Assembly: GCA_905215035.1 (NCBI GenBank)
Contig: CAJMOJ010000016.1
Coordinates: 1-31,385 of the forward strand
DNA length: 31,385 nucleotides
DNA from: an uncultured bacterium
GTDB lineage: Bacteria > Actinomycetota > Coriobacteriia > Coriobacteriales > Eggerthellaceae
Direction: 5' to 3'
This document shows positions 1-7,370 of the stretch, piece after piece (position 1 is the stretch's first letter; each line of letters opens with the position of its first letter). The notes under the pieces are model-generated. The model did not search any database and had not been told where the DNA came from. It saw only the letters and a program-made list of their open reading frames with translations. Position numbers and translations under genes: made by a program.

Positions 1-1
1 G

Positions 2-235
2 CTCTATATGCCTGACTCTCATTTTATTAAACAGAAAGATCGCGAGGTATTTTTACAATTAGCTTATTCGAGCGAACTTCCTATTTTTGTTTCTGATATC
101 CCCCTGCAAGACGGTCTCTATCCTGACAGAATTCGCATTCCTATTGATGAGCCAGAAGCTACCTCAACGTTTTATCTCCTTACCAAAGAAAACGCCTCTG
201 AAAAGATTCAACAAATTGCTGCATGGATTAGATAA
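2..235 (+). CDS. LysR-type regulator, C-terminal fragment (cut by window edge)
   Basis: This is the last 77 codons of a gene that begins outside the window; the frame is open back to base 2 and ends at TAA 233-235. The peptide matches the end of the effector-binding domain of LysR regulators and lines up with the C-terminus of the complete LysR gene at 10394-11233. Shared features are an LP-x-F-x-x-D segment, a Q-x-G pair, R-I-x-IPI, a PE pair and an FYL strand. The missing 5' part should carry the winged helix-turn-helix. The ATG at position 8 is internal and not a start. The inducer cannot be read from this piece. The family assignment is fairly sure; the role is not. Confidence 0.7.
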   Translation, partial: LYMPDSHFIKQKDREVFLQLAYSSELPIFVSDIPLQDGLYPDRIRIPIDEPEATSTFYLLTKENASEKIQQIAAWIR

Positions 236-237
236 GG

Positions 238-399
238 TTTGCGACTACTAGGAATAGGAATCACATAAGGTTTTTACACAGCATCCAAGCAAGAGAAATT
301 TGGCCCGGTGTTGCATGATGTTTCTGCGCAAGAGTATGAAGTAATTCCATAAGAGGTTCAGCGCGACGCTGTCCATCGTATGAACACGAAAAAGAGTTG
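238..399 (-). pseudogene. Aldo/keto reductase remnant with frameshift
   Basis: Reading the minus strand from about 399, one frame gives a typical aldo/keto reductase late segment: EPLMELLHTLAQ, then KHHATPGQISLAWMLCK. This corresponds to the family's L-x-x-IA-x-x-x-G-x-TPAQIALAWLL region. The frame then stops at 261-263. Shifting frame by one base inside the five-base A run (plus positions 271-275) restores the expected continuation KPYVIPIPSSRKP, the NADPH-binding IPG(T/S)RKP strand, down to about 238. There the homology ends against the tail of the LysR gene. No N-terminal barrel can be recognised upstream. It is a short decayed relic and not a working gene. Longer open frames on the same strand here (248-559, 448-696) are not the remnant's frame. 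Confidence 0.7.
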
Positions 400-759
400 C
401 ACCTTGATATGACTGGCTATTCACTCTGATATTCACTCTGAGGCGGATCAGCGGGAGCACGTATGGCAGCATGGGTAGGAACCTGTGATCCACATTAACC
501 CAAGCGTTATAAGCACAAAACCTATTGAGACCTCTGTTAAACAGCAATGAATTACACAATACGTAGGAGCACTACGCATGCCGCTAAAGAGCCATAAAAT
601 AACGCGCTCTGCACTTCTTGCGCTACGAACAGCACGATGAGCTTTTATCCGTTTCTTCACTCTCATTGACGGATTTGTCAAAGCATAATGGCGCATGTGC
701 TATGGTAATCTCACAAAGCTAGTAATACAACTGCATACTAACTGTAAACGACACATGTG
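400..759. other. Non-coding stretch, no gene recognised
   Basis: No frame gives a recognisable protein or a start with a good ribosome-binding site. Two short minus-strand frames cover it, but their composition (rich in Cys, Arg and Ser) looks like non-coding DNA. It may hold further unrecognisable debris of the aldo/keto reductase relic next to it. Confidence 0.5.
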
Positions 760-839
760 GCGCTATGGCGCGTAAATCTGATCACGGCACAGAAGCACTT
801 CTATCGCTGTGATCTTATACGATTTACGGGCGATAGCGC
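760..839. repeat. 80-bp imperfect inverted repeat
   Basis: The arms at 760-778 and 821-839 pair over 17 of 19 positions (GCGCTAT..GTAAATC with GATTTAC..ATAGCGC). An inner pair, GATCAC at 780-785 with GTGATC at 809-814, extends the fold. The 3' arm is followed by a T-rich run (840-848), so in the plus direction it could end a transcript. It could also be a miniature repeat or part of the leader fold that follows. The pairing is plainly visible; the function is inference. Confidence 0.6.
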
Positions 840-867
840 TTTCTTGTTGTCTTGATTATTTGACTTT

Positions 868-949
868 TGCTCGTAAACGATACGTGATGTGGTGCTTGAT
901 CTAAGCGCCTGCATTTATCAAGCACAGCCTAACCTATCGCCTACGAGCA
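868..949 (+). promoter_or_regulatory. Nested stem-loop leader upstream of the MFS-CBS gene
   Basis: An outer stem, TGCTCGTA (868-875) with TACGAGCA (942-949), encloses a perfect 9-bp inner stem, GTGCTTGAT (892-900) with ATCAAGCAC (917-925), which has a 16-base loop. The internal loops (876-891 and 926-941) are about 16 bases each. This two-stem layout with large internal loops, directly followed by a hairpin that can cover the ribosome-binding site, resembles a cis-acting RNA switch. I do not recognise it as a known riboswitch class. It could also be a chance or protein-bound fold. Confidence 0.45.
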
Positions 950-957
950 ATTCAATG

Positions 958-979
958 CCTTTCGCGTCACGGAAAGGGA
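958..979 (+). promoter_or_regulatory. Hairpin that can mask the Shine-Dalgarno of the MFS-CBS gene
   Basis: CCTTTC at 958-963 pairs with GGAAAGG at 971-977 (six base pairs, eight-base loop). The 3' arm is the ribosome-binding site of the ATG at 987 (GGAAAGGGA, seven bases upstream). Translation could therefore be controlled by opening or closing this hairpin, with the stems at 868-949 as a possible sensor. Confidence 0.45.
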
Positions 980-986
980 CTAAAAA

Positions 987-2954
987 ATGGCAGAAAACCA
1001 GGCTACTTCAAAAGCCTCTACCCCTGCACGCAAACCAGGAACTATTCTTTTTGTTGCTGCCTTTGCAGCGTTTTTAGCAACCTTCAACGAAACATTTTTA
1101 AATGTTGGCTTTGCACCTATTATGGAAAGCTTATTGGTTGATGTTTCCACCGTACAGTGGCTCGCAACTGCCTATATGCTGGGCGCCGCTGTTATGGTAC
1201 CCATCTCAGCATTTGCCTATCGCTCATTTCCTACCCGCATTCTTTTTTGTGCCACCGCCGCCCTTTTGGTCATTGGTTCAATAATTGGTGCACTTGCCCC
1301 TAACTTCACCGTGCTTTTGATTGGGCGTATTGTGCAAGCCCTCGGTACGGGCATGTTAATCCCCATCGGCATGAATATCACTCTTGAGATTGCACCACGT
1401 GAAAAACTGGGCACCTACATGGGCATCATGGGTGCAATGACGACGTTAGGTCCTTCTTCAAGCGTTATTTTGGCGGGCCTCATCTTAGCGTACTGTCCAT
1501 GGCCTATGCTGCTATGGACATTTGCAGGACTCTCTGCGCTTTGCTTTATAAGTGGTGCAGTGATTTTGCGCGATGTCGCCCATCTCACGCATCCCCGTCT
1601 TGATGCTCTTTCAGTGGCGCTTATTGGTATTGCGCTTATCGGTATTCTTTATGGTGTCTCTACTGCATTTAGTGGCTCTCTTGTTGTAGCCCTTGTTGCC
1701 GCGATCATTGGCGTTATTGCACTGATAGCATTTGTGCGTCGCCAGCACACTCTTGAAGAGCCACTCATTAATCTTGAGCCTCTGCATGTTAAACCGTTTG
1801 CTCTTGGCGTTGTTGTCAACATGCTCTCGCTCATCGCCATCTTTGCTATGAACATCATTGTGCCTACCTTTATGCAATCAGTATTAGGAACTCCTCCCCT
1901 GATTGCTTCTTTAACCCTTTTCCCTGCTATTCTTTGTTCTTGTATCATTTCGCCTCTTGCAGGCCGCATCTATGACAAACACGGCCCCGGCGTTTTGCTT
2001 CCCGTTGGCTTTATCTGCATCGCGATTTTCTCTGCTGCAACCGGGCTTCTTATCGCAACACTCAATCCGCTTTTCTTAGCGCTTATCTATATCCCTGTTA
2101 TTTGTGGATCTGCACTTGTTATCGGGCCGGTACAAAGCTTTGCGCTTTCAAAACTTACCTATGAACAAAACCCTCATGGCGTCACTATTATGTCGACCGG
2201 ATTTCAAATTGCTGGTTGCGTAGGATCATCGGTATTTACTGGCATTTATGCTGCTGTTACTGCTGGATCGACTGCTGCTGGATTTACTTATGCGGCAGCT
2301 GCAACAAACGGCATGATGACTGCTGGTGTACTCGTAGGTGTTGTAGGTGTTGTAGGTTTTATCTGTGCGCTCGTGATCCGTCATATGGCAAAAATGCCAA
2401 GCACACAAGGTTCTGTCGCACAGCAGAATCAGCCTTGGGAGCAAACTTCTGTCGATGCGGCAGCATCTGCGTCAGGCCTTGTCAACGAGCCCGCTTTGGC
2501 AACGCTCATGCAGGCTGATGTTTATACCCTTCCTACTACTGCATCGGCTGCTGATGCTATGAATCTGTTTGCCACTAAGGGCATCTCTGGCGCACCTATT
2601 GTTAATGAGAAAAATCAGCTCATAGGATTTGTTTCGGACGGCGATATCATGCGCAATTTAGCCGATCAGATCCCTGCTTTTAAGAGTGCCTGGTCTTTTG
2701 TCGTTGAACTTGAAAATGCAGATTTTAAACAAACACTCTCAGAAGTTATGGCAATTCCTGTAATGCAGATGGCATCCAAAAAAGTTCTTACGGTTAATGT
2801 TGACGATGAGATGGGTGAAGTTGCACGCGTTTTAGCAGATAATCACTTGAAAAAAGCACCTGTTATGTCAGGATCCACCATGGTAGGTATCATTAATCGT
2901 TCAAGCATTACTGCATATGCTGTTTCCACCTTCTTGAACAAAGAAATCCAATAA
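987..2954 (+). CDS. MFS exporter (DHA2-like, 14 TM) fused to C-terminal CBS-domain pair
   Basis: This 655-residue protein has about 14 hydrophobic segments in residues 20-475, with the DHA2 (EmrB/QacA-type) layout of drug:H+ antiporters. Supporting segments are QWLATAYMLGAA in TM2, GRIVQALGTGMLIPIG in TM4, and a degenerate antiporter motif C (LGPSSSVILAG). After a polar linker (about 480-500) come two CBS motifs. The first, about 502-560, contains GISGAPIVNE, IGFVSDGDI and a DIM helix; the second, about 587-650, contains KKAPVM and VGIINRSSI. CBS pairs bind adenine nucleotides or related ligands in other transporters, so the tail is probably a cytosolic sensor gating transport. The start ATG follows GGAAAGGGA. 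The substrate is unknown. It stands alone between the structured leader and a terminator at 3044. The DHA2 call is strong; the ligand role is inference. Confidence 0.85.
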   Translation: MAENQATSKASTPARKPGTILFVAAFAAFLATFNETFLNVGFAPIMESLLVDVSTVQWLATAYMLGAAVMVPISAFAYRSFPTRILFCATAALLVIGSIIGALAPNFTVLLIGRIVQALGTGMLIPIGMNITLEIAPREKLGTYMGIMGAMTTLGPSSSVILAGLILAYCPWPMLLWTFAGLSALCFISGAVILRDVAHLTHPRLDALSVALIGIALIGILYGVSTAFSGSLVVALVAAIIGVIALIAFVRRQHTLEEPLINLEPLHVKPFALGVVVNMLSLIAIFAMNIIVPTFMQSVLGTPPLIASLTLFPAILCSCIISPLAGRIYDKHGPGVLLPVGFICIAIFSAATGLLIATLNPLFLALIYIPVICGSALVIGPVQSFALSKLTYEQNPHGVTIMSTGFQIAGCVGSSVFTGIYAAVTAGSTAAGFTYAAAATNGMMTAGVLVGVVGVVGFICALVIRHMAKMPSTQGSVAQQNQPWEQTSVDAAASASGLVNEPALATLMQADVYTLPTTASAADAMNLFATKGISGAPIVNEKNQLIGFVSDGDIMRNLADQIPAFKSAWSFVVELENADFKQTLSEVMAIPVMQMASKKVLTVNVDDEMGEVARVLADNHLKKAPVMSGSTMVGIINRSSITAYAVSTFLNKEIQ

Positions 2955-3043
2955 CAAGCTGCTCTTTATTTTACTTGCCGCTTATTATACGGAGCTAAAG
3001 CTATATCTATCTCTATCGCAAACCACATCTCAAACTCACCACG

Positions 3044-3083
3044 TAGGACGGGAGAAACAAACACCTCTCGTCCTATTTGCTTT
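3044..3083 (+). terminator. Intrinsic terminator after the MFS-CBS gene
   Basis: TAGGACGGGAG (3044-3054) pairs with CTCTCGTCCTA (3065-3075), 11 pairs with one G-U. A ten-base A-rich loop lies between them and the stem is followed by TTTGCTTT. Confidence 0.75.
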
Positions 3084-3170
3084 ATAGCGCTTTCTTCTTA
3101 TAATAGTCTGACAAAAGACAATGTGTCACTTAAATTCCCTTTATAGAGCGCCGCGAAGGAGACGCCTCAT

Positions 3171-4310
3171 ATGAACTATAGAAAGCTTGGCAAGACCGGC
3201 CTTATGGTCAGCGAGATCGGATTCGGTCCCGAATGGATGACGGGCACCCCTGAAGAAACACGCGCGATCGCTGAGGTGCTCCGTGAAGCAGGTGTGAATT
3301 ATCTTGACTGCTGGATGCCCGATCCTCACATTCGTGCGAATCTTGGCTATGCGATGAAGAGCCATACGGACGAATGGATCGTGCAAGGGCATATTGGCGC
3401 TTGTTGGGTGGACGGTCAGTATCTTCGCAGCCGTGATGTTGCGCTAGCAAAAGTTGCTTTCGAAGATGAACTTGAGCTATTGGGAGTCGATCATTTCGAA
3501 GTAGGCATGATGCATTACATCGACAGCGTGGAAGAATTCTGCGCCTGTTTGGATGGTCCTTATTACAAATATGTGCAAGGGCTATTGCGCGCGGACACTA
3601 TCCGTCACGTTGGTCTTTCAACGCACAACCCTGAAGTTGCACTTGAAGCGGTGCGCCGAGAAGTGGTCGAGGTCATCATGCTCTCGATCAACCCAGCCTT
3701 CGATTTGATGCCTCCCTCTGAAGACGTGAACGACCTGTTCGGAGACTTTGCAGAAGCAGGTGAGCGTATCGAACCTTTGCGCGCTGAGCTCTACAGTCTC
3801 TGCGAAGAGAAGGGCATTGCGCTCACCGTGATGAAGCCGTACGCAGGCGGTCGTTTACTTATGGATGAACAATCGCCTTTTGGCAAGGCGCTCACACCGA
3901 TGCAATGTATCCATTATTGCTTGACGCGCCCTGCCGTTGCTTCAGTACTAGCTGGATATCAGAGCATCGAAGAAGCGCAGGCTGCGCTTGCTTATGAGCA
4001 AGCCAGTGAAGAGGAGCGCGATTTCGCAAGCGTAATCGCTGAGGCTCCCGCACGCAAAGCATACTTTGGGCAATGTACGTATTGCGGTCACTGTCAGCCT
4101 TGCGCGGTCGGCATCGATATCGCTACCGTGAACAAATTCGCCGATCTGGCTTTGATCCAAGATACCGCGCCACCAAGCATCCGCGCACATTATCTTGAAC
4201 TGGACAAGAATGCTTCCGATTGCATCGCGTGCGGCACCTGCGAGCCGAATTGCCCCTTCGGCGTGAAGATCGTGGAGCGTATGGAAGAGACTGAGCGCCT
4301 GTTCGCGTAA
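3171..4310 (+). CDS. Aldo/keto reductase-like protein with C-terminal 4Fe-4S domain
   Basis: This is a 379-residue fusion. Residues 1-290 are an aldo/keto reductase barrel opening with MNYRKLGKTGL. Residues 300-365 are a ferredoxin-like end: C302-x2-C305-x2-C308-x2-C311, then C351-x2-C354-x2-C357-x3-C361-P, enough for two 4Fe-4S clusters. Of the AKR tetrad (Asp, Tyr, Lys, His), Asp46 and His115 are seen. The Tyr position after DCW falls in a MPDPH stretch, and the Lys strand reads IVQGHIG with no Lys. Classic AKR hydride transfer by general-acid Tyr is therefore doubtful; electron transfer through the clusters is more likely. The start is supported by AAGGAG ten bases upstream. It is monocistronic, convergent with the MFS gene downstream. 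Family certain, reaction unknown. Confidence 0.85.
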   Translation: MNYRKLGKTGLMVSEIGFGPEWMTGTPEETRAIAEVLREAGVNYLDCWMPDPHIRANLGYAMKSHTDEWIVQGHIGACWVDGQYLRSRDVALAKVAFEDELELLGVDHFEVGMMHYIDSVEEFCACLDGPYYKYVQGLLRADTIRHVGLSTHNPEVALEAVRREVVEVIMLSINPAFDLMPPSEDVNDLFGDFAEAGERIEPLRAELYSLCEEKGIALTVMKPYAGGRLLMDEQSPFGKALTPMQCIHYCLTRPAVASVLAGYQSIEEAQAALAYEQASEEERDFASVIAEAPARKAYFGQCTYCGHCQPCAVGIDIATVNKFADLALIQDTAPPSIRAHYLELDKNASDCIACGTCEPNCPFGVKIVERMEETERLFA

Positions 4311-4325
4311 CTAAGCATGATTTCA

Positions 4326-4390
4326 CAGGGTGAAGGCTGCCACTCGCAAGCGGAGCGCCCAGAAGCCTGTCTCTACTGGGCATCACCCTG
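4326..4390. terminator. Candidate terminator fold between convergent genes
   Basis: CAGGGTGA (4326-4333) pairs with TCACCCTG (4383-4390). Inside, AGGCT (4334-4338 with flank) pairs with AGCCT (4364-4368). The fold sits over the ends of two convergent genes, but neither side has a clear T run, so the terminator role is tentative. Confidence 0.35.
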
Positions 4391-5665
4391 AAGAGCTGGA
4401 TTGGTCTTGATGCGCGCACTGGCAAATGCTGCGATCGTGCAAAGGATAGCATCGATCAGCCACAGCGCAACGTACGTTCCTGTTGCGTCGAGCAGGATCC
4501 CGCCCAGCCATGCACTGAAGAAGGCTCCGATCTGGTGAAAGAAGAACAGCACGCCAATGAGCGTTGCGGCTTGGGCGAGCGCATAGCGTGCGTTCACGAT
4601 GCCTGCTGTTGGAGAAACGGTCGCATCTCCCGTAAGCCCTAATCCTGTACTGAAGATGACGGCAGAGAGCAGCGTTTTTGGCATGAGGAAGATGAAAACA
4701 AGAACCCAACACGCGCGAAAGCCATAGTAGAACGCGAGCAAGCCACCTTTCGGGACTCTCGTGGAAAGCCAGCCCGAGAGCAACGCACCGAAGATGGTGG
4801 CGATGCCGTAAAGAGAAAACGCCCAAGATGCTTCGGTCGCTTCGATACCATACGAAAGATACTGCGAGAAGAGATGCGATTCGATCGTGACCATATGGAA
4901 TCCGCAGGTTGAGAATCCGATCACCAGCAACAAAAAGGTCTTGTCGCAAAAAGCTTGCTTGAAGAGGCGTAGCCCTTGCGGATGAGCTTCGCTTTCTTGA
5001 GCAGTGCCCGTTGCGGTGCCAGTTGCGATCGATCTGCTTCTTGCTTGTGCCTTGTGCTTTTTCTCTTTAGCTGGTTTAGGATCAGCCGAAGTTACCACGA
5101 AAGCAATGGGCACAAGAAGCACAACAGGCACCAATAGCGAAGAAAGCGTGAGGTCTATACCGCCACTATCAAGAAGCGTTTGCAGCGTAGGCGACAAAAC
5201 GAACGAACCCATGCCAGCTGCGGCATTGAGCATGCCCGAGATGAGCATCGCGCGCTCAGGTCCCACGAAGCGGATAGACGAAGCCAGGATGAGGCCAAAA
5301 GCTAGCGCTCCTGCCCCGGTTCCGAACACGAGCCCGAGGAATATGAATAGTCCTGCGAACGAGTGCGTGAGCATCATCCCGATCAAGCTTACCCCGAGAA
5401 GAAGCGCTCCGAGCAGGAGCACTTCGCGATTCGACCTTCGCGCCGCAATGATGCCAAAAGCTGGTTGGGTAGCTCCGAACACCAGGTTCATGACCGCGAT
5501 GCAAAAGCTCACCTCTTGATAGGCAAGCCCGGTGTGGCTCGCAAGTGCAGGAAGCAGGATGCCCACATCGCTGCGCAATCCTGCGCCAAATCCATACAAG
5601 ACGCACGCTATCAGCCCGAATACGATAACGGCAAACATGCTGCTTTTGCGAATTCTGAGCTTCAT
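4373..5665 (-). CDS. MFS transporter (12 TM)
   Basis: This 430-residue protein has 12 hydrophobic segments in two six-helix halves, split by a basic, polar central loop (about residues 197-225, KPAKEKKHKAQARSRS). The short loop after TM2 ends in AARRSNREVLLLG, the MFS motif A position. Spacing and sequence suggest a carboxylate or oxalate/formate-antiporter-like family rather than a drug pump, but the substrate cannot be named. Its ATG follows directly on the stop codon of the cupin gene (5666), so the two are co-transcribed and translationally coupled. The operon runs divergently from the LysR gene at 6130, its likely regulator. Confidence 0.85.
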   Translation of the reverse strand: MKLRIRKSSMFAVIVFGLIACVLYGFGAGLRSDVGILLPALASHTGLAYQEVSFCIAVMNLVFGATQPAFGIIAARRSNREVLLLGALLLGVSLIGMMLTHSFAGLFIFLGLVFGTGAGALAFGLILASSIRFVGPERAMLISGMLNAAAGMGSFVLSPTLQTLLDSGGIDLTLSSLLVPVVLLVPIAFVVTSADPKPAKEKKHKAQARSRSIATGTATGTAQESEAHPQGLRLFKQAFCDKTFLLLVIGFSTCGFHMVTIESHLFSQYLSYGIEATEASWAFSLYGIATIFGALLSGWLSTRVPKGGLLAFYYGFRACWVLVFIFLMPKTLLSAVIFSTGLGLTGDATVSPTAGIVNARYALAQAATLIGVLFFFHQIGAFFSAWLGGILLDATGTYVALWLIDAILCTIAAFASARIKTNPALQGDAQ

Positions 5666-5989
5666 TTAGAGATAGTCTTCCCTAGGTGGCGTAAACACAT
5701 CGACAACTTCGCCGCCGTCGATCACCCTAAATGAATGGATCTGATTCCCCGGGATCGAATAAGAATCTCCCGCAACAAGCTCATAGCGTTCATCACCAAT
5801 AGTGAGTTCATATCTTCCAGAAATTACATATCCGCTTTGTTCGTGAGGATGCTGGTGAGGAGAAGCATAATTCCCTGGAACATAATTCATCTTCGTGACC
5901 TGTGATTTTTCACCAACAGCAAGAGAATCCAAAGAAACGCCTTTGAATACTTTTTTGAGAGCATCCTCTTTTTTGACTACCGACTTCAT
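5666..5989 (-). CDS. Small cupin-domain protein
   Basis: This is a single-domain cupin of 107 residues. Motif 1 is the metal-site run HQHPHEQSGYVISGRYEL (about residues 42-59): two His, a third His and Glu, then a G in the turn. Motif 2 is the PGNQIHSF segment with the final His. The metal ligands are thus intact, and it could be a small dioxygenase, isomerase or ligand-binding cupin. It is the first gene of a two-gene operon with an MFS transporter, suggesting that it processes or senses the transported compound. A GGGA ribosome site lies about seven bases before the ATG. Confidence 0.8.
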   Translation of the reverse strand: MKSVVKKEDALKKVFKGVSLDSLAVGEKSQVTKMNYVPGNYASPHQHPHEQSGYVISGRYELTIGDERYELVAGDSYSIPGNQIHSFRVIDGGEVVDVFTPPREDYL

Positions 5990-6081
5990 GTGTTGTCCCT
6001 TTTTCCATAAGACGCATATTGCCGACCGAAAGCAGAATCATTTCCTTCCACTCTCTTCTTGGCTCTATTTTGTAGTTGCGT

Positions 6082-6110
6082 TATATATAAGTAAAACGAC
6101 TGTTTCTTAA
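6082..6110 (-). promoter_or_regulatory. Promoter of the cupin-MFS operon
   Basis: On the minus strand, TTAAGA (6105-6110) and TATATA (6082-6087) are separated by exactly 17 bases. This places the start of transcription near 6075, about 90 bases before the cupin ATG. The -35 box lies inside the inverted repeat at 6103-6125. Confidence 0.5.
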
Positions 6111-6125
6111 TCTAGCTTAAGGAAA
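6103..6125. promoter_or_regulatory. Candidate LysR operator
   Basis: CTTAA (6106-6110) and TTAAG (6117-6121) form an inverted repeat with a six-base centre, flanked by TTT and GAAA. It contains the T-N11-A pattern of LysR sites (T6107 to A6119). It overlaps the -35 box of the cupin operon and the ribosome-binding site of the LysR gene, so it could serve both control and autoregulation. Confidence 0.45.
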
Positions 6126-6129
6126 ACTA

Positions 6130-7005
6130 ATGGATACCCGCAAATACGAAGCTGCCCTCAAGATCGTCGAACGCGGAACATTCGCAAAAGCGGCAGAGGA
6201 TCTTCAGTACACGCAATCGGCGCTTAGCCAGATGATAGCTTCGCTCGAAGCAGAATTGGGATTCAAGCTTATCGAGCGATCGCGCACGGGCTCACGCCTT
6301 ACCTTGGAAGGCGAAGCGCTTCTTCCCTTCATCGAGCAAACCGTTAATGCTGAGCGCGCGTTGCAAGAAAAAGCTGCTGAGATCAATGGGCTTGAGACCG
6401 GTGTGATCCGCATTGGCACTATCGCAAGTATCTCAGGACATTGGTTGCCCGGGCTTATTCGAGAGTTCGAAGAGGAGCACCCCGGCGTTCGCTTCGTGAT
6501 CCATCAAGGTGATTATTCGCTCATTCCTGATTGGATCAACTCGGGACTCATCGATTTTGGCTTCGTGAACCCGAAGGCAGTGAGCGGCCTTGAAACGCAG
6601 ATGTTGAAATCAGGATCGATGTCTGCTGTTCTTCCGCGCGACCACCGCCTCGCCACTCTTGAAGAGATTCCTCTTGAAGAGCTGGCGCGTGAACCTTTCA
6701 TCCTGCTAGAAGAAGGCGGTTATTACGAACCCCTGGAAGCGTTTGCCTCTTGCGGGTGTTCGCCGCAGGTGAAATACACCATCCATGACGACTACTCGAT
6801 CATGGCCATGGTGGATGAAGGACTGGGCGTTACGATCCTTGCCGATCTCATCATGAAGAGTTGTCCGTATGATCTAGCTGTGCGCCCCACTTCTCCACGC
6901 GTTATGCGCGATATAGCGCTTGCCTGGAAGGACGATGCGCGGCTTCCCATTGCAGCAAAGCGTTTCATGGAGCTGATCGAAAACCGTGTTCCAGAGCTGC
7001 TCTAA
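6130..7005 (+). CDS. LysR-type transcriptional regulator
   Basis: A full-length LysR protein of 291 residues. Residues 1-60 form the winged helix-turn-helix (GTFAKAAEDLQYTQSALSQM, then LEAELGFKLIERSRTG). Residues 90-285 form the two-lobed effector domain, which begins GVIRIGTIASISGHWLP. AAGGA sits seven bases before the ATG. It is divergent from the cupin-MFS operon, the usual place for its target, and a T-N11-A inverted repeat lies between them. The effector is unknown; a ligand of the cupin or a substrate of the transporter is a natural guess. Confidence 0.9.
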   Translation: MDTRKYEAALKIVERGTFAKAAEDLQYTQSALSQMIASLEAELGFKLIERSRTGSRLTLEGEALLPFIEQTVNAERALQEKAAEINGLETGVIRIGTIASISGHWLPGLIREFEEEHPGVRFVIHQGDYSLIPDWINSGLIDFGFVNPKAVSGLETQMLKSGSMSAVLPRDHRLATLEEIPLEELAREPFILLEEGGYYEPLEAFASCGCSPQVKYTIHDDYSIMAMVDEGLGVTILADLIMKSCPYDLAVRPTSPRVMRDIALAWKDDARLPIAAKRFMELIENRVPELL

Positions 7006-7056
7006 TAGATGACGTACCAGCAATAATATCGGCGCACGCTTTGTTATCCTAAGACT

Positions 7057-7341
7057 ATGAAACTATTCGCTGCATTAAAGATGTATTTGTTCGATCAGCA
7101 GGCTTGGGAAGATATCTGCGATCGATGCGGGCTCTGCTGCTATGAACGCGAAGTCTCTGAGATTGGTGTACAGGCCGTCAACTTTTCTGCCCCGTGTGAA
7201 TTCCTTGATACCGAAAACAATCTTTGCACAGCATACGAAGAACGCTTCGCACTTTGCGATCGCTGCCACAAGATAACGCCACGCGCTATTCTTTCCCGCT
7301 ACACACTTCCCCCTACGTGCGCTTATAAACGACGTTTCTGA
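7057..7341 (+). CDS. YkgJ-like CxxCxxCC metal-binding protein
   Basis: A 94-residue protein with the cysteine signature of the YkgJ/UPF0153 zinc- or iron-binding family. The parts are C-x2-C-x2-CC near the start (DRCGLCC), then PCEFL, then NLCTAYEERFALC and a C-x2-C (CDRC), with a final CAY. All expected cysteines are present. The family's role is unsettled; it is thought to bind a metal or cluster. It lies 51 bases after the LysR gene in the same direction and could be co-transcribed. The ribosome site is weak. Confidence 0.8.
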   Translation: MKLFAALKMYLFDQQAWEDICDRCGLCCYEREVSEIGVQAVNFSAPCEFLDTENNLCTAYEERFALCDRCHKITPRAILSRYTLPPTCAYKRRF

Positions 7342-7370
7342 ATTAGGATAGAAAAAATTTTAAGCAAAGC

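Noticed and set aside
248..696. Two longer minus-strand frames (103 and 82 codons)
   Set aside because: They are in the wrong frames relative to the visible AKR remnant and have no protein-like features.
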